A stretch of 64,000 bases of DNA from an uncultured Duncaniella sp. GTDB lineage: Bacteria > Bacteroidota > Bacteroidia > Bacteroidales > Muribaculaceae. The position numbers were made by a program, and so were the translations under genes. This document shows, piece after piece, positions 8,038 to 17,314 of the stretch; within the stretch, counting starts at the first letter, position 1; each line of letters opens with the position of its first letter. The stretch lies in contig CATWQI010000006.1 of assembly GCA_958352885.1 (NCBI GenBank), positions 124,001 to 188,000 on the forward strand, in the 5' to 3' direction. The notes beneath the pieces are model-generated. The model was given only the letters and a program-made list of their open reading frames with translations, was not told the DNA's origin and ran no database searches.

Positions 8038-9132
8038 TTATTCTTTTTCCTTTGCCTCGGCGGGGAGCTTGTCGCTTCCTTTGTCGAAGTTCTGCTTGCG
8101 CAGCGGATGCCGGGTTGCCTCGCGCTCACGCAGGCGGTTGCGATAGATATCGATGCCGGCGTATATAGCCTCACGTAACGACTGCTCGTCCGCTATGCCC
8201 TGGCCGGTTATGTCGTAGGCAGTGCCATGGTCGGGCGATGTGCGTACTATAGGTAGCCCGGCGGTGAAGTTTACGCCGTTTTCAGCCGCCAGAAGTTTGA
8301 ACGGTATGAGTCCCTGGTCATGGTACATGGCGAGTATGCCGTCGAATTTCTTATATCCTCCGCTCCCGAAAAGACCGTCGGCAGGATAGGGACCGAAGGC
8401 AAGTACGTGCTTCTTGTTTGCTTCGGCGATGGCGGGAGTGATAATCTCGTCGTCCTCTGTGCCGATTACCCCGTTGTCACCGGCATGCGGATTTAGGGAT
8501 AGCACGGCTATCCGTGGTCCGTGTATGCCGAAATCCTCCACAAGAGAGCGGTTGAAGGTGATAAGACGTTCCACCACCGCTTCCTTGGTTATTTTTGATG
8601 ACACGTCGGCGATAGCTTCGTGGATAGTCACGAGTGCGACTCTCATGTTGTTGTCGCACATTATCATCATTGCCTTCTTTCCTTCGCCGAGTTCCGCCTC
8701 AAGGTATTCTGTGTGACCGGGGAAGTTGAATTCGTCGCCATGGATTGTGTGCTTGTTTATGGGGCATGTGACCAGCACATCTATGTTGCCTTCACGCATG
8801 TCGGCTGCCGCGCGGCGGAGCGCTTCGAGTGCTGCGTGTCCGGCAGCCTCGGTGGGCTGTCCGGGGTCGAGTTTTGTGTCCTCAGGCACGACGTTTATTA
8901 TGTTTATCTGTTCCTCGTTCGCATCAGCGGGAGTATCGATCTGGAAAAATTTGAATTCTGGCAGATTCATGCCTTTGCGGTAGTAAGAGGCGATTTTCAC
9001 CGAACCGTACACTATCGGAGTGCATAGCTCGGTTATGCGTGTGTCGCCAAGCACCTTCAGCAGAATCTCATAGCCTATTCCATTGATGTCGCCGTGGGTG
9101 ATTCCCACTTTGATTTTTTTATTTTGAGTCAT
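8038..9132 (-). CDS. pdxA: 4-hydroxythreonine-4-phosphate dehydrogenase PdxA
   Basis: A 364-residue enzyme of pyridoxal-phosphate synthesis that oxidises 4-hydroxythreonine-4-phosphate with NAD. GITHGDINGIGYEI opens the protein as in PdxA. FPGHTEYLE and YHDQGLIPFKL hold metal-binding His/Asp residues, and TSPDHGTAYDI is the C-terminal signature. The ATG at 9132 (MTQNKKIKVGI) is chosen over an in-frame upstream start because the family begins there. It is the first gene of the run that leads into the lipid operon, though its function is not obviously linked to lipids. Confidence 0.93.
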   Translation of the reverse strand: MTQNKKIKVGITHGDINGIGYEILLKVLGDTRITELCTPIVYGSVKIASYYRKGMNLPEFKFFQIDTPADANEEQINIINVVPEDTKLDPGQPTEAAGHAALEALRRAAADMREGNIDVLVTCPINKHTIHGDEFNFPGHTEYLEAELGEGKKAMMIMCDNNMRVALVTIHEAIADVSSKITKEAVVERLITFNRSLVEDFGIHGPRIAVLSLNPHAGDNGVIGTEDDEIITPAIAEANKKHVLAFGPYPADGLFGSGGYKKFDGILAMYHDQGLIPFKLLAAENGVNFTAGLPIVRTSPDHGTAYDITGQGIADEQSLREAIYAGIDIYRNRLREREATRHPLRKQNFDKGSDKLPAEAKEKE

Positions 9133-9274
9133 TTGTAATGAAAGTGTCAGAAATTTAATCTGTAAAATTACTAAATTTTCCAGACTCAGTGGGCGTAGTG
9201 CCTGATACTCAAGCGTATTTAACACCTTTTAACGCTTTGTGGGCTTCCTGTTTTAACAATTCAATTCCCTGACG

Positions 9275-9305
9275 GTTGAAATTCCAATCTCATTTCTTAT
9301 CTTTG
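9275..9305 (+). promoter_or_regulatory. Bacteroidetes-type promoter for the GH43-like gene
   Basis: GTTG at 9275-9278 and TATCTTTG at 9298-9305 are 19 bases apart. A start near 9312 leaves a leader of about 50 bases before the ATG at 9363. Confidence 0.7.
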
Positions 9306-9362
9306 TACGGATAAATGTCGGACAGAGATGCCCGTCCGGATAGCTTTTAAAATAATACCATA

Positions 9363-10949
9363 ATGAAACGAATTCTATCAATTGTTTTTATTCTTACCGC
9401 TATGTGCGGTGTGGCTTCGGCTAAGTTCAATCGCATTACCAATGACCGTTTCTGGGATACCGTGGATGGTACACCGATTTACAGTCAGGGCGGAGGCATA
9501 TTTAAGTTCACTGACCCCGCTGACGGCAACGAGAAATATTACTGGTATGGCGTGCACTACAAGGAGGCGGAAATGTATCGTGAGAATCCGGCTGTAACTA
9601 TTGATGAGAATCATTTTGAGGGGGTGACATGTTATGTGTCGACCGATTTGGTCAACTGGAAGTTGGAGAACACTGTGCTATCCAAGGAGGAAGTAAACTC
9701 TCATTCGCGCCCCACTTGGGTGGGAAGGATGGGTGTGGCGTATATACCCGAAGCGAAGCTGTATGCCATGTTCATACAGCATGGAGCACAGGTCCTTGTG
9801 GCAACCTGCGATTCCCCTGCCGGGAATTATAGCTGGAGCCATAAAATAGATATGACACCTATGATTGGCACGTCAAATACCGGTGACCAGACTGTATTTA
9901 CTGACCCTGATACCGGTAAGTCGTATCTCGTGTATTCCTATGGAAGGGGGAGAAATAAACAGTACATATCGGAAATAGGTATGAAAGACGGAAAGCCGGG
10001 ACTTCTCGACTGCGTGCAGGTGTGCGGAGGCGAGAGCCGTGAGGGGAACTGCATGTTCAAGCATGCCGGAAAGTACTATATGGTGGCGTCAAATATCTAT
10101 GGATGGGACGGGTCGCTGACTTACTTTGTCATGGCGGATGATATTTACGGTCCCTATCTGCCTGCCAACGATATGCGGGTGATGGATGGGAGCGAAATGG
10201 ATTACTCGCATGTGTCGCAGACGGGTTTCTTCTACACATTGAACGGTTCAAAGGATACCACAGTGCTGTTCTGCGGTGACAGATGGGCTGAGTTTGCCGG
10301 AAACGGTCTGGGTTATAACCAATGGATGCCGTTGTCGTTCACCGGTTCCGAGCCTCATCTGAATTCTCTCAGTTCCTGGGAGCTTGATGCCGAGAGCGGT
10401 GCCTGGCGTGTGGCTGCCGACAATAATTATGTCAAAAACGGCAGCTTCGAGGCAGACCGGCGTACTGTTCCTTTGGCTGTCAAGCCGCGCCAGGATGCCA
10501 TGACGGGCTGGGAGACAACTGTGATAAGTGGTAATAAGGTCGGTGTGGATTACCCTGATTCACCGCAGTTGAACTATTTCAACACTGAGGATGACCGCAA
10601 GGTGGTGATAGGTGAGAAGAGCCTGAATATATCTGATAAGGTTCCGTTTGAGCGCAGGGTATCGCAGGTAGTAGAGTCCGACAGTTTTGTCAAGGTTCCC
10701 GACGGTACGTACACGCTCTCAGCCATGGTGAAGCGTACTGCCGGATTCGGAATTCTTGACATGTACGCCGCCTCGTCAGGCAAAGTCTTCAGTATCGGGC
10801 TTTCTGATGCCGCTTCTGGCTGGACTCCTGTAAAGCTTGAGGGGATACTTGTCAGGGATGGTAGAGTGGAGGTTGGTTTCCATGCCTCAGGTGACGCCGG
10901 AGCCTCATGCCAAGTGGACGATGTGGTGCTTCAGCGGATGGTAGAGTAG
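9363..10949 (+). CDS. Secreted GH43-like glycosidase with C-terminal carbohydrate-binding-like domain
   Basis: A 528-residue protein with a cleavable signal peptide (MKRILSIVFILTAMCGVASA). The next 330 residues look like a five-bladed beta-propeller: YCVSTDLVNW-like (here YVSTDLVNW), SYLVYSYGRG, KHAGKYYMVAS and FCGDRWAEF segments are typical of GH43 and related families. From about residue 360 (NYVKNGSFEADRR) a jelly-roll domain of the CBM4/9 type follows. Such enzymes hydrolyse arabinose-, xylose- or galactose-containing polysaccharides in the periplasm or at the cell surface. The catalytic triad cannot be placed safely by eye, so substrate and activity stay open. It has its own promoter and converges with the YczE-like gene. 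Confidence 0.83.
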   Translation: MKRILSIVFILTAMCGVASAKFNRITNDRFWDTVDGTPIYSQGGGIFKFTDPADGNEKYYWYGVHYKEAEMYRENPAVTIDENHFEGVTCYVSTDLVNWKLENTVLSKEEVNSHSRPTWVGRMGVAYIPEAKLYAMFIQHGAQVLVATCDSPAGNYSWSHKIDMTPMIGTSNTGDQTVFTDPDTGKSYLVYSYGRGRNKQYISEIGMKDGKPGLLDCVQVCGGESREGNCMFKHAGKYYMVASNIYGWDGSLTYFVMADDIYGPYLPANDMRVMDGSEMDYSHVSQTGFFYTLNGSKDTTVLFCGDRWAEFAGNGLGYNQWMPLSFTGSEPHLNSLSSWELDAESGAWRVAADNNYVKNGSFEADRRTVPLAVKPRQDAMTGWETTVISGNKVGVDYPDSPQLNYFNTEDDRKVVIGEKSLNISDKVPFERRVSQVVESDSFVKVPDGTYTLSAMVKRTAGFGILDMYAASSGKVFSIGLSDAASGWTPVKLEGILVRDGRVEVGFHASGDAGASCQVDDVVLQRMVE

Positions 10950-10950
10950 A

Positions 10951-11718
10951 CTACATCTCCGATTCCCGGTGGTGCATAAGCCATTTTGCGAGGCCATAGA
11001 TATAGCGTCGGAACCCCGGATGATTGCATAGGAGCCGGTCGAACCAGCCCATGTGTTTGTTCAGGAGTTTCACCACAAAACCAACATATATCATGGCGAA
11101 AAGTGTGCCTATGCCGATTATATTCCATTGCCATGCGCCCCAGAAGCAGTAGCAGCTTGCCACAGCGATTGAGACAAGTGCCACGTCTACTATGATTTTA
11201 ATTTTTGGAAACGGCTTTCCGGTCGCACGGCTTATCGCTACGGGGAAGCCTTCTCCGGGCATAGTTACCGAGCCGCAGCGTACCTCCATGGCAATCCCGA
11301 ATGCCATGACTGTGCATCCGGCAAACTGTGTGAGTATCTGCACGGGAAGGGCGTTGCATACAAGCGCCGAGGTCAAGCACATGTTCAGGTCAATGAGAGT
11401 TCCGAATACGAAGCCTATTACCAGCTGGAACAGTTGGACCTTTTCAAATCTCCGCCTTAAAACCAACAATTGTCCCATCACCAGGACGATGTTCATGAGG
11501 TTTGTGTACTCTCCGATGGTAAGAGCGGGGGCAATGCCGTCGGCGCCCGCTATTGAAAATGCCATAGGTATGCCTGAAATTACACTGCTGCCCAGATTGG
11601 AGCGTACGCATAAAGCAACTCCCAATGTCATTATGTATAATGAAATCAGGAGCAGGATGTGTTGCCAGATGAATGATGCTATTCGGTTTTGTGATGGAAT
11701 GGATGCTGTTTTACTCAT
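10951..11718 (-). CDS. YczE/YitT-like integral membrane protein
   Basis: A 255-residue protein with five or so hydrophobic helices, matching the YczE/YyaS/YitT group (for example LYIMTLGVALCVRSNLGSS, then EVRCGSVTMPGEGFPVAIS). The group has conserved polar residues within its helices and is of unknown biochemical role; in Bacillus one member affects lipopeptide production. The stop lies two bases beyond the convergent GH43-like gene. A TAATTTTG -7 box sits about 33 bases upstream of the start. It has no obvious operon partner. Confidence 0.8.
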   Translation of the reverse strand: MSKTASIPSQNRIASFIWQHILLLISLYIMTLGVALCVRSNLGSSVISGIPMAFSIAGADGIAPALTIGEYTNLMNIVLVMGQLLVLRRRFEKVQLFQLVIGFVFGTLIDLNMCLTSALVCNALPVQILTQFAGCTVMAFGIAMEVRCGSVTMPGEGFPVAISRATGKPFPKIKIIVDVALVSIAVASCYCFWGAWQWNIIGIGTLFAMIYVGFVVKLLNKHMGWFDRLLCNHPGFRRYIYGLAKWLMHHRESEM

Positions 11719-11750
11719 TTTTGCCGGTCTTTGGATTGTTTATGCGTCTG

Positions 11751-11758
11751 CAAAATTA
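11751..11758 (-). promoter_or_regulatory. -7 box for the YczE-like gene
   Basis: The minus strand reads TAATTTTG (complement of CAAAATTA), a full match to TAnnTTTG, 33 bases before the ATG at 11718. No convincing -33 box is seen at the usual distance. Confidence 0.5.
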
Positions 11759-11880
11759 CAAAAAATATTACATAGGGTGGATTGACCATGGCGGATTAAA
11801 CATCATCTGATGCTCAAAAAACACTGAGGGTGTCGTGTCATGGCGCTCTTAATGCTGTCGACAGCAGGCTTTGACATGAC

Positions 11881-11922
11881 AAAAGCACTTCACGGTCCCG
11901 GAGGGGAGGGTGAAGTGCTTTT
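11881..11922 (-). terminator. Intrinsic terminator after yebC
   Basis: Perfect 13-base arms AAAAGCACTTCAC (11881-11893) and GTGAAGTGCTTTT (11910-11922), with terminal T bases on the minus strand. It lies 29 bases past the yebC stop. Confidence 0.85.
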
Positions 11923-11950
11923 ATATTGCGGATATAGGAATAAGGGGGTA

Positions 11951-12688
11951 TTATTCCTCTTCCTTCATGTTGTGGAATACGTTCTGGACATCCTCGTCCT
12001 CTTCGATTTTCTCAAGAAGTTTTTCGATAGCAGCACGCTGCTCGGGTGTGACTTCCTTAAGATCGTTGGGGATGCGCTCGAATTCGGATGAGATGATTTC
12101 GAAGCCATTGTCCTCAAGGTACTTCTGGATGTTTGAATACTCCTCGAATGCACCGTAGAGGATTACCTGCTCCTCGCCGCTTTCATCGTCAACGATGTCC
12201 TCGAGTTCGTCAACACCGTAGTCGATGAGCTCGAGTTCGAGGTCTTCGAGCGAAACACCGTCCTTAGGTTTAATCTTGAACACGCTCTTGTGGTCAAAGA
12301 GGAATGTGAGCGAACCCTGAGTGCCGAGGCTTCCGCCATGCTTTGTGAAGTATGAGCGTACATTGGCTACGGTACGGGTATTGTTGTCGGTGGCAGCCTC
12401 TACGAAGATGGCGATGCCGTGGGGGCCGTATCCCTCGTAAGTGATTTCCTTGTAGTCTCCGGCATCCTTGTCGGTCGCTTTCTTGATGGCGCGTTCCACA
12501 GTATCCTTGGGCATGTTGGCTGCCTTGGCGTTCTGCATGAGTGCGCGGAGACGGGGATTGGTTGTGGGGTCGGGACCGCCTGCCTTGGCGGCGATAGTGA
12601 TTTCCTTACCTATGCGGGTAAATGTGCGTGACATGTTACCCCAACGTTTGAGTTTTCTTGCTTTACGGTATTCAAAAGCTCTTCCCAT
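11951..12688 (-). CDS. yebC: YebC/PmpR-family DNA-binding or translation-associated regulator
   Basis: A 245-residue protein of the YebC/TACO1 family. The N-terminus (MGRAFEYRKARKLKRWGNMS), the AKAANMPKDTVERAIKKA helix and YEGYGPHGIAIFVEA are textbook family signatures. Family members act as transcription regulators in some bacteria, and TACO1-type members help ribosomes through difficult motifs. It sits between pheT and a strong terminator, so it may be co-transcribed with pheT. The very acidic C-terminus (EKIEEDEDVQNVFHNMKEEE) is usual in Bacteroidetes. Confidence 0.93.
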   Translation of the reverse strand: MGRAFEYRKARKLKRWGNMSRTFTRIGKEITIAAKAGGPDPTTNPRLRALMQNAKAANMPKDTVERAIKKATDKDAGDYKEITYEGYGPHGIAIFVEAATDNNTRTVANVRSYFTKHGGSLGTQGSLTFLFDHKSVFKIKPKDGVSLEDLELELIDYGVDELEDIVDDESGEEQVILYGAFEEYSNIQKYLEDNGFEIISSEFERIPNDLKEVTPEQRAAIEKLLEKIEEDEDVQNVFHNMKEEE

Positions 12689-12739
12689 GGTGAAGTTATG
12701 AGTATTGAGTTATGATATATTTTGTTTGTTTCTGTCGGT

Positions 12740-15205
12740 TTAGCGCAGCTCGGCGTTGAGCTTCTTTTTGAGGTTGTTGATGACCTTTGTCATCACTGCT
12801 TCAATCTGCTTGTCCTGAAGTGTCTTCTCGTCATCCTGGAGAGTCATGGCGATAGCATACGATTTCTTCCCTTCGGGGAGATTTTTTCCCTCGTATACGT
12901 CAAACAGAGTGACATCCTTGAGCAGGCGTCGCTCGCTCTCGCGTACAGTCGCCTCTACCTCTGCCATTGAGATGCTCTTGTCAAGCAGGAGTGCGAGGTC
13001 GCGTTTTACGGGCATTGTCTTGGCAAGCGCGCGGTAGCTTACGCTCTTCTTGCGGGCAAGTGACACGAGGGCGTGCCAGTCAAATTCGGCGTAGAGGACT
13101 TCCTGCTTTATGTCGAATTTGCCAAGGAGTTTCTTGGATACGATACCCATTGTGCCGAGTTGCTTTCCTGAGCGGGTGGCAACGTTTAGGCAGGCTGCGT
13201 AAAGCTCGTTAGAACCGGTTGTAAGTTTGATTTCAGCCGGATTGATGCCGAGACGGGCGAGTATGTTTGCCACTACAGCCTTAAGGTCGTAGATAGTAGC
13301 CGGCTGCTCCGGGCGTGCCCAGTTGCCGGGGCGGAAAGCTCCGGTCATCCACAGTGCGAGGTGCGACTGCTCACGGTAGGGAGCAAGTGCGTTTTCAGCA
13401 GTAGTCTCCGCGTCAGGGTTGAAGAAATATACATTGCCGAACTCATACATCGCCACATCGCCGAGCTTGCGGTTGATGTTGTGGCTGAGTGATTCCAGTC
13501 CGCCGAATATGAGGCTCTGGCGCATTACATTGAGGTCGTTGCTCAGAGGGTTGAGGAGTCTGACGCAGTGGGTCGCGGGAAGCTCGCTGAGGTCGGCATA
13601 GTAAGCCTCGGCTGTGAGGGAGTTGTTGAGAATTTCGTTGAAGCCTTCGCCGCAGAGCTGCTCGCTTATAAGATTGCGTAGGGTATTGTCCTCATCTTCG
13701 AATGTCTTGTAGGACAGTGACGAGTGGACGGTGTCGCTGATTTCCACATTGTTGTATCCGTAGATTCTGAGAACATCCTCCACCACATCGCAGGGACGGG
13801 TGACATCCACGCGGTAAGTGGGGACTTTCATATCCACTTTATTCTCGTCAATGTTCACGATTTCCATCTCAAGTGATTTTAGGATGGCGACTACGGTATC
13901 GGAGGGGATATCTTTGCCTACGAGACGGTTCAGGTAGTCGAATTCGAGGGTTACTTCGGCAGGAAGAATCTTTTCGGGATAATTGTCGCACAACGGACCG
14001 CATATTTCACCTCCGGCAAGCTCTTTGACCATAATGGCGGCAAGCTTGAGCACGTAGAGAGTATTGTTGGGGTCGACTCCGCGCTCAAAACGGAATGAAG
14101 AGTCAGTGTTGAGACCGTGGCGACGTGCTGTCTTGCGTACGGAGGTCGGGTTGAAGTAGGCGCTTTCAAGGAACACTGATGTGGTTTCCTCTGTCACACC
14201 TGAGTCGAGACCGCCGAACACACCTGCGATGCACATGGGTGCCTGTGTGTTGCAAATCATCAGGTCGCGGGAGTCAAGCGTGTGCTCGACGCCGTCAAGA
14301 GTGACGAATTTCTCACCTTGGGTGGCATTTTTGACCACAATCTTTCCGCCTGCTATCTTTGCCAGGTCGAAACAGTGGAGCGGTTGCCCCATGGCGTGCA
14401 GGAGGTAGTTGGTGATATCCACGATATTGTTGATGGGGCGCAGCCCTATGGTGCTGAGTGCGTCCTTGAGCCATTGGGGCGATTCCTTGATGGTGACATT
14501 TTTAACAGTCACGCCGGTATAGCGGGGACATGCGGCTGTGTTCTCTACTTCGACAGTCACCCCCCCTTCGGGCGCATCGATGGCAAACGAGTCCACTGCC
14601 GGACGATGAAGTTCGGAGGGGTTGGCGTGCTGGCTCATCCATGCCGCAATGTCACGGGCCACGCCGTAGTGTGAGGCTGCGTCGATGCGGTTGGGGGTAA
14701 GGTCGACTTCAAGCAGATAGTCGGAGGTCAGTCCGAAATACTCGGCTGCCGGGGTTCCGGGCTTTACTTCGGAGTCAATCACAATTATGCCGTCATGAGA
14801 GTTGCCCACGCCTATTTCGTCCTCAGCGCATATCATGCCGAATGATTCAGTGCCGCGGATTTTGGATTTCTTTATCATGAATTCCTCGTCGCCGCTGTAA
14901 AGGGTGGTGCCTACGGTTGCCACGACTACTGTCTGTCCGGCTGCCACATTTGGCGCTCCGCATACTATCTGGGTAGCGTTGCCGTCGCCCAAATCCACTG
15001 TGGTGATATGGAGATGGTCGCTGTTGGGGTGGTCGACGCAAGTGAGCACTTTGCCTATCACTATGCCGCGCAGACCGCCGCGTATCGATTCCACTTCTTC
15101 CACTGAGCCTGTTTCAAGCCCTATTGAGGTCAGGGCCGCCGCAAGCTGCTCGGGTGTCAGGTCGAAATCAAGATATTTTTTTAGCCAGTTATATGATATA
15201 TTCAT
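12740..15205 (-). CDS. pheT: Phenylalanine--tRNA ligase beta subunit
   Basis: At 821 residues this is the full length for bacterial PheT, the large subunit of the heterotetrameric synthetase that charges tRNA-Phe. The order is right: N-terminal NISYNWLKKYLDF, the EMAP/tRNA-binding domain (VCGAPNVAAGQTVVVA), B3/B4 with DLTPNRIDAASHYG, B5 (EVTLEFDYLNRLVG), the catalytic-like core, and the C-terminal anticodon-binding FDX-ACB domain (RDLALLLDKSISMAEVE). The alpha subunit pheS is not in the window; separate loci are common in Bacteroidetes. A TAATTTTG box lies about 45 bases upstream. Confidence 0.96.
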   Translation of the reverse strand: MNISYNWLKKYLDFDLTPEQLAAALTSIGLETGSVEEVESIRGGLRGIVIGKVLTCVDHPNSDHLHITTVDLGDGNATQIVCGAPNVAAGQTVVVATVGTTLYSGDEEFMIKKSKIRGTESFGMICAEDEIGVGNSHDGIIVIDSEVKPGTPAAEYFGLTSDYLLEVDLTPNRIDAASHYGVARDIAAWMSQHANPSELHRPAVDSFAIDAPEGGVTVEVENTAACPRYTGVTVKNVTIKESPQWLKDALSTIGLRPINNIVDITNYLLHAMGQPLHCFDLAKIAGGKIVVKNATQGEKFVTLDGVEHTLDSRDLMICNTQAPMCIAGVFGGLDSGVTEETTSVFLESAYFNPTSVRKTARRHGLNTDSSFRFERGVDPNNTLYVLKLAAIMVKELAGGEICGPLCDNYPEKILPAEVTLEFDYLNRLVGKDIPSDTVVAILKSLEMEIVNIDENKVDMKVPTYRVDVTRPCDVVEDVLRIYGYNNVEISDTVHSSLSYKTFEDEDNTLRNLISEQLCGEGFNEILNNSLTAEAYYADLSELPATHCVRLLNPLSNDLNVMRQSLIFGGLESLSHNINRKLGDVAMYEFGNVYFFNPDAETTAENALAPYREQSHLALWMTGAFRPGNWARPEQPATIYDLKAVVANILARLGINPAEIKLTTGSNELYAACLNVATRSGKQLGTMGIVSKKLLGKFDIKQEVLYAEFDWHALVSLARKKSVSYRALAKTMPVKRDLALLLDKSISMAEVEATVRESERRLLKDVTLFDVYEGKNLPEGKKSYAIAMTLQDDEKTLQDKQIEAVMTKVINNLKKKLNAELR

Positions 15206-15250
15206 GAGAATGATTGATTTTTTTATTCTGTTTCAAGCTCTTTCAGCTTG

Positions 15251-15258
15251 CAAAATTA
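15251..15258 (-). promoter_or_regulatory. -7 box for pheT
   Basis: The minus strand reads TAATTTTG 46 bases before the pheT ATG, a full match to TAnnTTTG. The -33 element is not clear. Confidence 0.5.
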
Positions 15259-15356
15259 CAAATAATCAGCCATATTCCCTACTTAACCGTGGTAAAATAT
15301 TCGCACTTATCCATCGTTTTGCGAAAAAAAGATTCAAGGTATATCGATAAAGGATA

Positions 15357-15409
15357 TTACACCGGGGCATCCTGAGCCATGATTGTTGGCTCTGAATGCC
15401 CCGGTGTAA
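15357..15409 (-). terminator. Intrinsic terminator after mrp
   Basis: Arms TTACACCGGGGCAT (15357-15370) and ATGCCCCGGTGTAA (15396-15409) are perfectly complementary. It lies between the mrp stop (15430) and the pheT start, and separates the two transcripts. Confidence 0.75.
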
Positions 15410-15429
15410 TTTATTGGGAGTTGAGATTA

Positions 15430-16524
15430 TCAGTGCATCTGAACTTTTGTGGTCGGAGGAAGGGTGGAATTGCGTGTGGCAACCGCATCGATTACCTCGT
15501 GGGCGAGGTGGGCGAACGCATGTCCGGTTATGGTGTCGGTCATGGCGATAGGTTCACCGTTGTCGCCACTGTCGGCTATTGAAGCCACAAGTGGTATCTG
15601 GGCGAGCAGGCGTACCCCGAGTTTGTCGGCGAGTCTTACCGCGCCCTCTTTGCCGAATATGTAGTAGCGTTCGTCGGGATGCTCTGCCGGTGTGAAGTAA
15701 GCCATGTTCTCCACAATGCCGAGTATGGGTACATTTACTTTGTCCTCCATGAACATGGCTATGCCTTTACGGGCATCGGCGAGCGCCACCTCCTGGGGAG
15801 TGGAGACTATTACCACGCCTGTCAGTCCGAGAGTTTGGACAAGAGTCAGATGTATGTCGCTTGTGCCGGGGGGCATGTCGATAAGGAAGTAGTCGAGTTC
15901 GCCCCAGTCGGCATCGGAGATGAGCTGCTTGAGGGCGTTGGAGGCCATGCTGCCTCGCCAAAGCACGGCTTTCTCCTTGTCTACGACGAACCCTATGGAA
16001 AGGAGTTTGACTCCGTAGCGTTCTATCGGGAGTATGAGCTGTCTGCCGTCCACCTCATGGATGTACAGCTGTTCGTCCTCAATTCCGAACATCTTGGGTA
16101 CGGACGGACCGAATATGTCGGCATCCAGCAGTCCCACCTTGTAGCCTTCGCGGGCGAGAGCTACCGCAAGGTTGGCGGCGACTGTGGATTTTCCCACACC
16201 TCCCTTTCCGGAGGCAACGCCGATGATATTTTTCACGCCGGGAAGCACAGGAGCATCCTTGGGCGCGGCGGGACGGCGTGACGCCACGTTGACGGTCACT
16301 TTGACTTCCGGTGAGATATAGGTGTGTATGGCTGTCTCGGCAGCCTTGACCATCGACTTGATAAACGGGTCGGTGGGTTTGTCGAATAGCAGTGTGAAGC
16401 TTACGGAGTCACCGTCGATGCGGATGTCATCCTCCACCATCTCGGCTTCCACGAGGTTTTTCCCGTTGCCGGGATAGCGCACCGTCTGGAGCGCATCGGT
16501 AATCAATGCCGGATACAGTTGCAT
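15430..16524 (-). CDS. mrp: Mrp/ApbC-type iron-sulfur carrier ATPase
   Basis: A 364-residue cytosolic protein. Residues 1-90 form a MIP18/DUF59-like domain. The rest is a ParA/MinD-type P-loop ATPase with GVASGKGGVGKST (deviant Walker A), FLIDMPPGTSDIHL and the Mrp signature. Mrp/NBP35 proteins bind and transfer Fe-S clusters. The C-terminal CxxC of some homologues is not seen here, as in several Bacteroidetes versions. It lies directly downstream of trmB (28 bases) and is followed by a terminator, so the two are probably one transcript. Confidence 0.92.
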   Translation of the reverse strand: MQLYPALITDALQTVRYPGNGKNLVEAEMVEDDIRIDGDSVSFTLLFDKPTDPFIKSMVKAAETAIHTYISPEVKVTVNVASRRPAAPKDAPVLPGVKNIIGVASGKGGVGKSTVAANLAVALAREGYKVGLLDADIFGPSVPKMFGIEDEQLYIHEVDGRQLILPIERYGVKLLSIGFVVDKEKAVLWRGSMASNALKQLISDADWGELDYFLIDMPPGTSDIHLTLVQTLGLTGVVIVSTPQEVALADARKGIAMFMEDKVNVPILGIVENMAYFTPAEHPDERYYIFGKEGAVRLADKLGVRLLAQIPLVASIADSGDNGEPIAMTDTITGHAFAHLAHEVIDAVATRNSTLPPTTKVQMH

Positions 16525-16552
16525 ATCTTAATATGGTTAAATGTTATTTTTT

Positions 16553-17314
16553 TCAATTATCCTTTGTCAGCTGGCTCACGGTACCTCTTCCGAATGAACG
16601 GTATGTGTCGGGCTCGATTTCAATCTCAGGTTCCGTTAGGATGATTCCGGCGGGGATATGCCATGCCACATATTTGCTCGGGATTCCTCTCGCAAGCCAT
16701 TGCTGCTCGTAGAATGTCTTGATCGGGGGAACTATGGTGGCGTATTCGGTACCATAGATGTCATCGGTAGCGGCTTCCGGTGTTATGCCGTTGTGACGTA
16801 GCATCTCGGTGGTATATGTGTACAGGAAAGGGCTGTCGGTCTTGAGATGTATCTTGCCGTCCTTAGCCAGCACCTGCCTGTATATTTCCAGAAAGTGGGT
16901 CCCCGTAAGGCGCTTGTTGACTTTCTTCATCTGAGGGTCCGGGAATGTAATCCATATCTCGGATACCTCTCCGGGAGCGAAGAACGATGCCAGGAGGTGG
17001 ATTGAGGTTCGCAGAAACGCCACATTGCTCATTCCTGCTTCCTCTGCTTCTTTGGCGCCGGTCCACATGCGCGCCCCTTTGATGTCAATTCCTATGAAAT
17101 TTTTGTCAGGATATAGCTTGCCGAGTCCTACGGCATATTCTCCCTTGCCGCAGCCGAGTTCGAGTACTATGGGGTTTGTGTTGTGGAAAACATCGCTACC
17201 CCAGCGTCCGCGCAGCGGGCATTCACCCTGTTCTTTGAGTATGTTGAAAGGGTACTGATGGACGCAGGAGAGCGTCTCCATCTCGGCAAATTTCTTTAAC
17301 TTGTTTTTTCCCAT
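16553..17314 (-). CDS. trmB: tRNA (guanine-N7-)-methyltransferase
   Basis: A 253-residue SAM-dependent enzyme that forms m7G46 in tRNA. LELGCGKGEYAVGLGKLYP is the SAM-binding loop, NFIGIDIKGARM follows, ITFPDPQMKK holds the conserved catalytic Asp region, and LKTDSPFLYTYT is the family C-terminal motif. Its ATG directly touches the stop of the LRR gene (17314/17315), which suggests co-transcription with it. Confidence 0.94.
   Translation of the reverse strand: MGKNKLKKFAEMETLSCVHQYPFNILKEQGECPLRGRWGSDVFHNTNPIVLELGCGKGEYAVGLGKLYPDKNFIGIDIKGARMWTGAKEAEEAGMSNVAFLRTSIHLLASFFAPGEVSEIWITFPDPQMKKVNKRLTGTHFLEIYRQVLAKDGKIHLKTDSPFLYTYTTEMLRHNGITPEAATDDIYGTEYATIVPPIKTFYEQQWLARGIPSKYVAWHIPAGIILTEPEIEIEPDTYRSFGRGTVSQLTKDN

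Noticed and set aside
9363..10949. A polysaccharide-utilisation locus around the GH43-like, GH51 and GH95 genes
   Set aside because: The glycosidases are scattered over 50 kb with separate promoters, and no SusC/SusD pair or hybrid two-component regulator is present.
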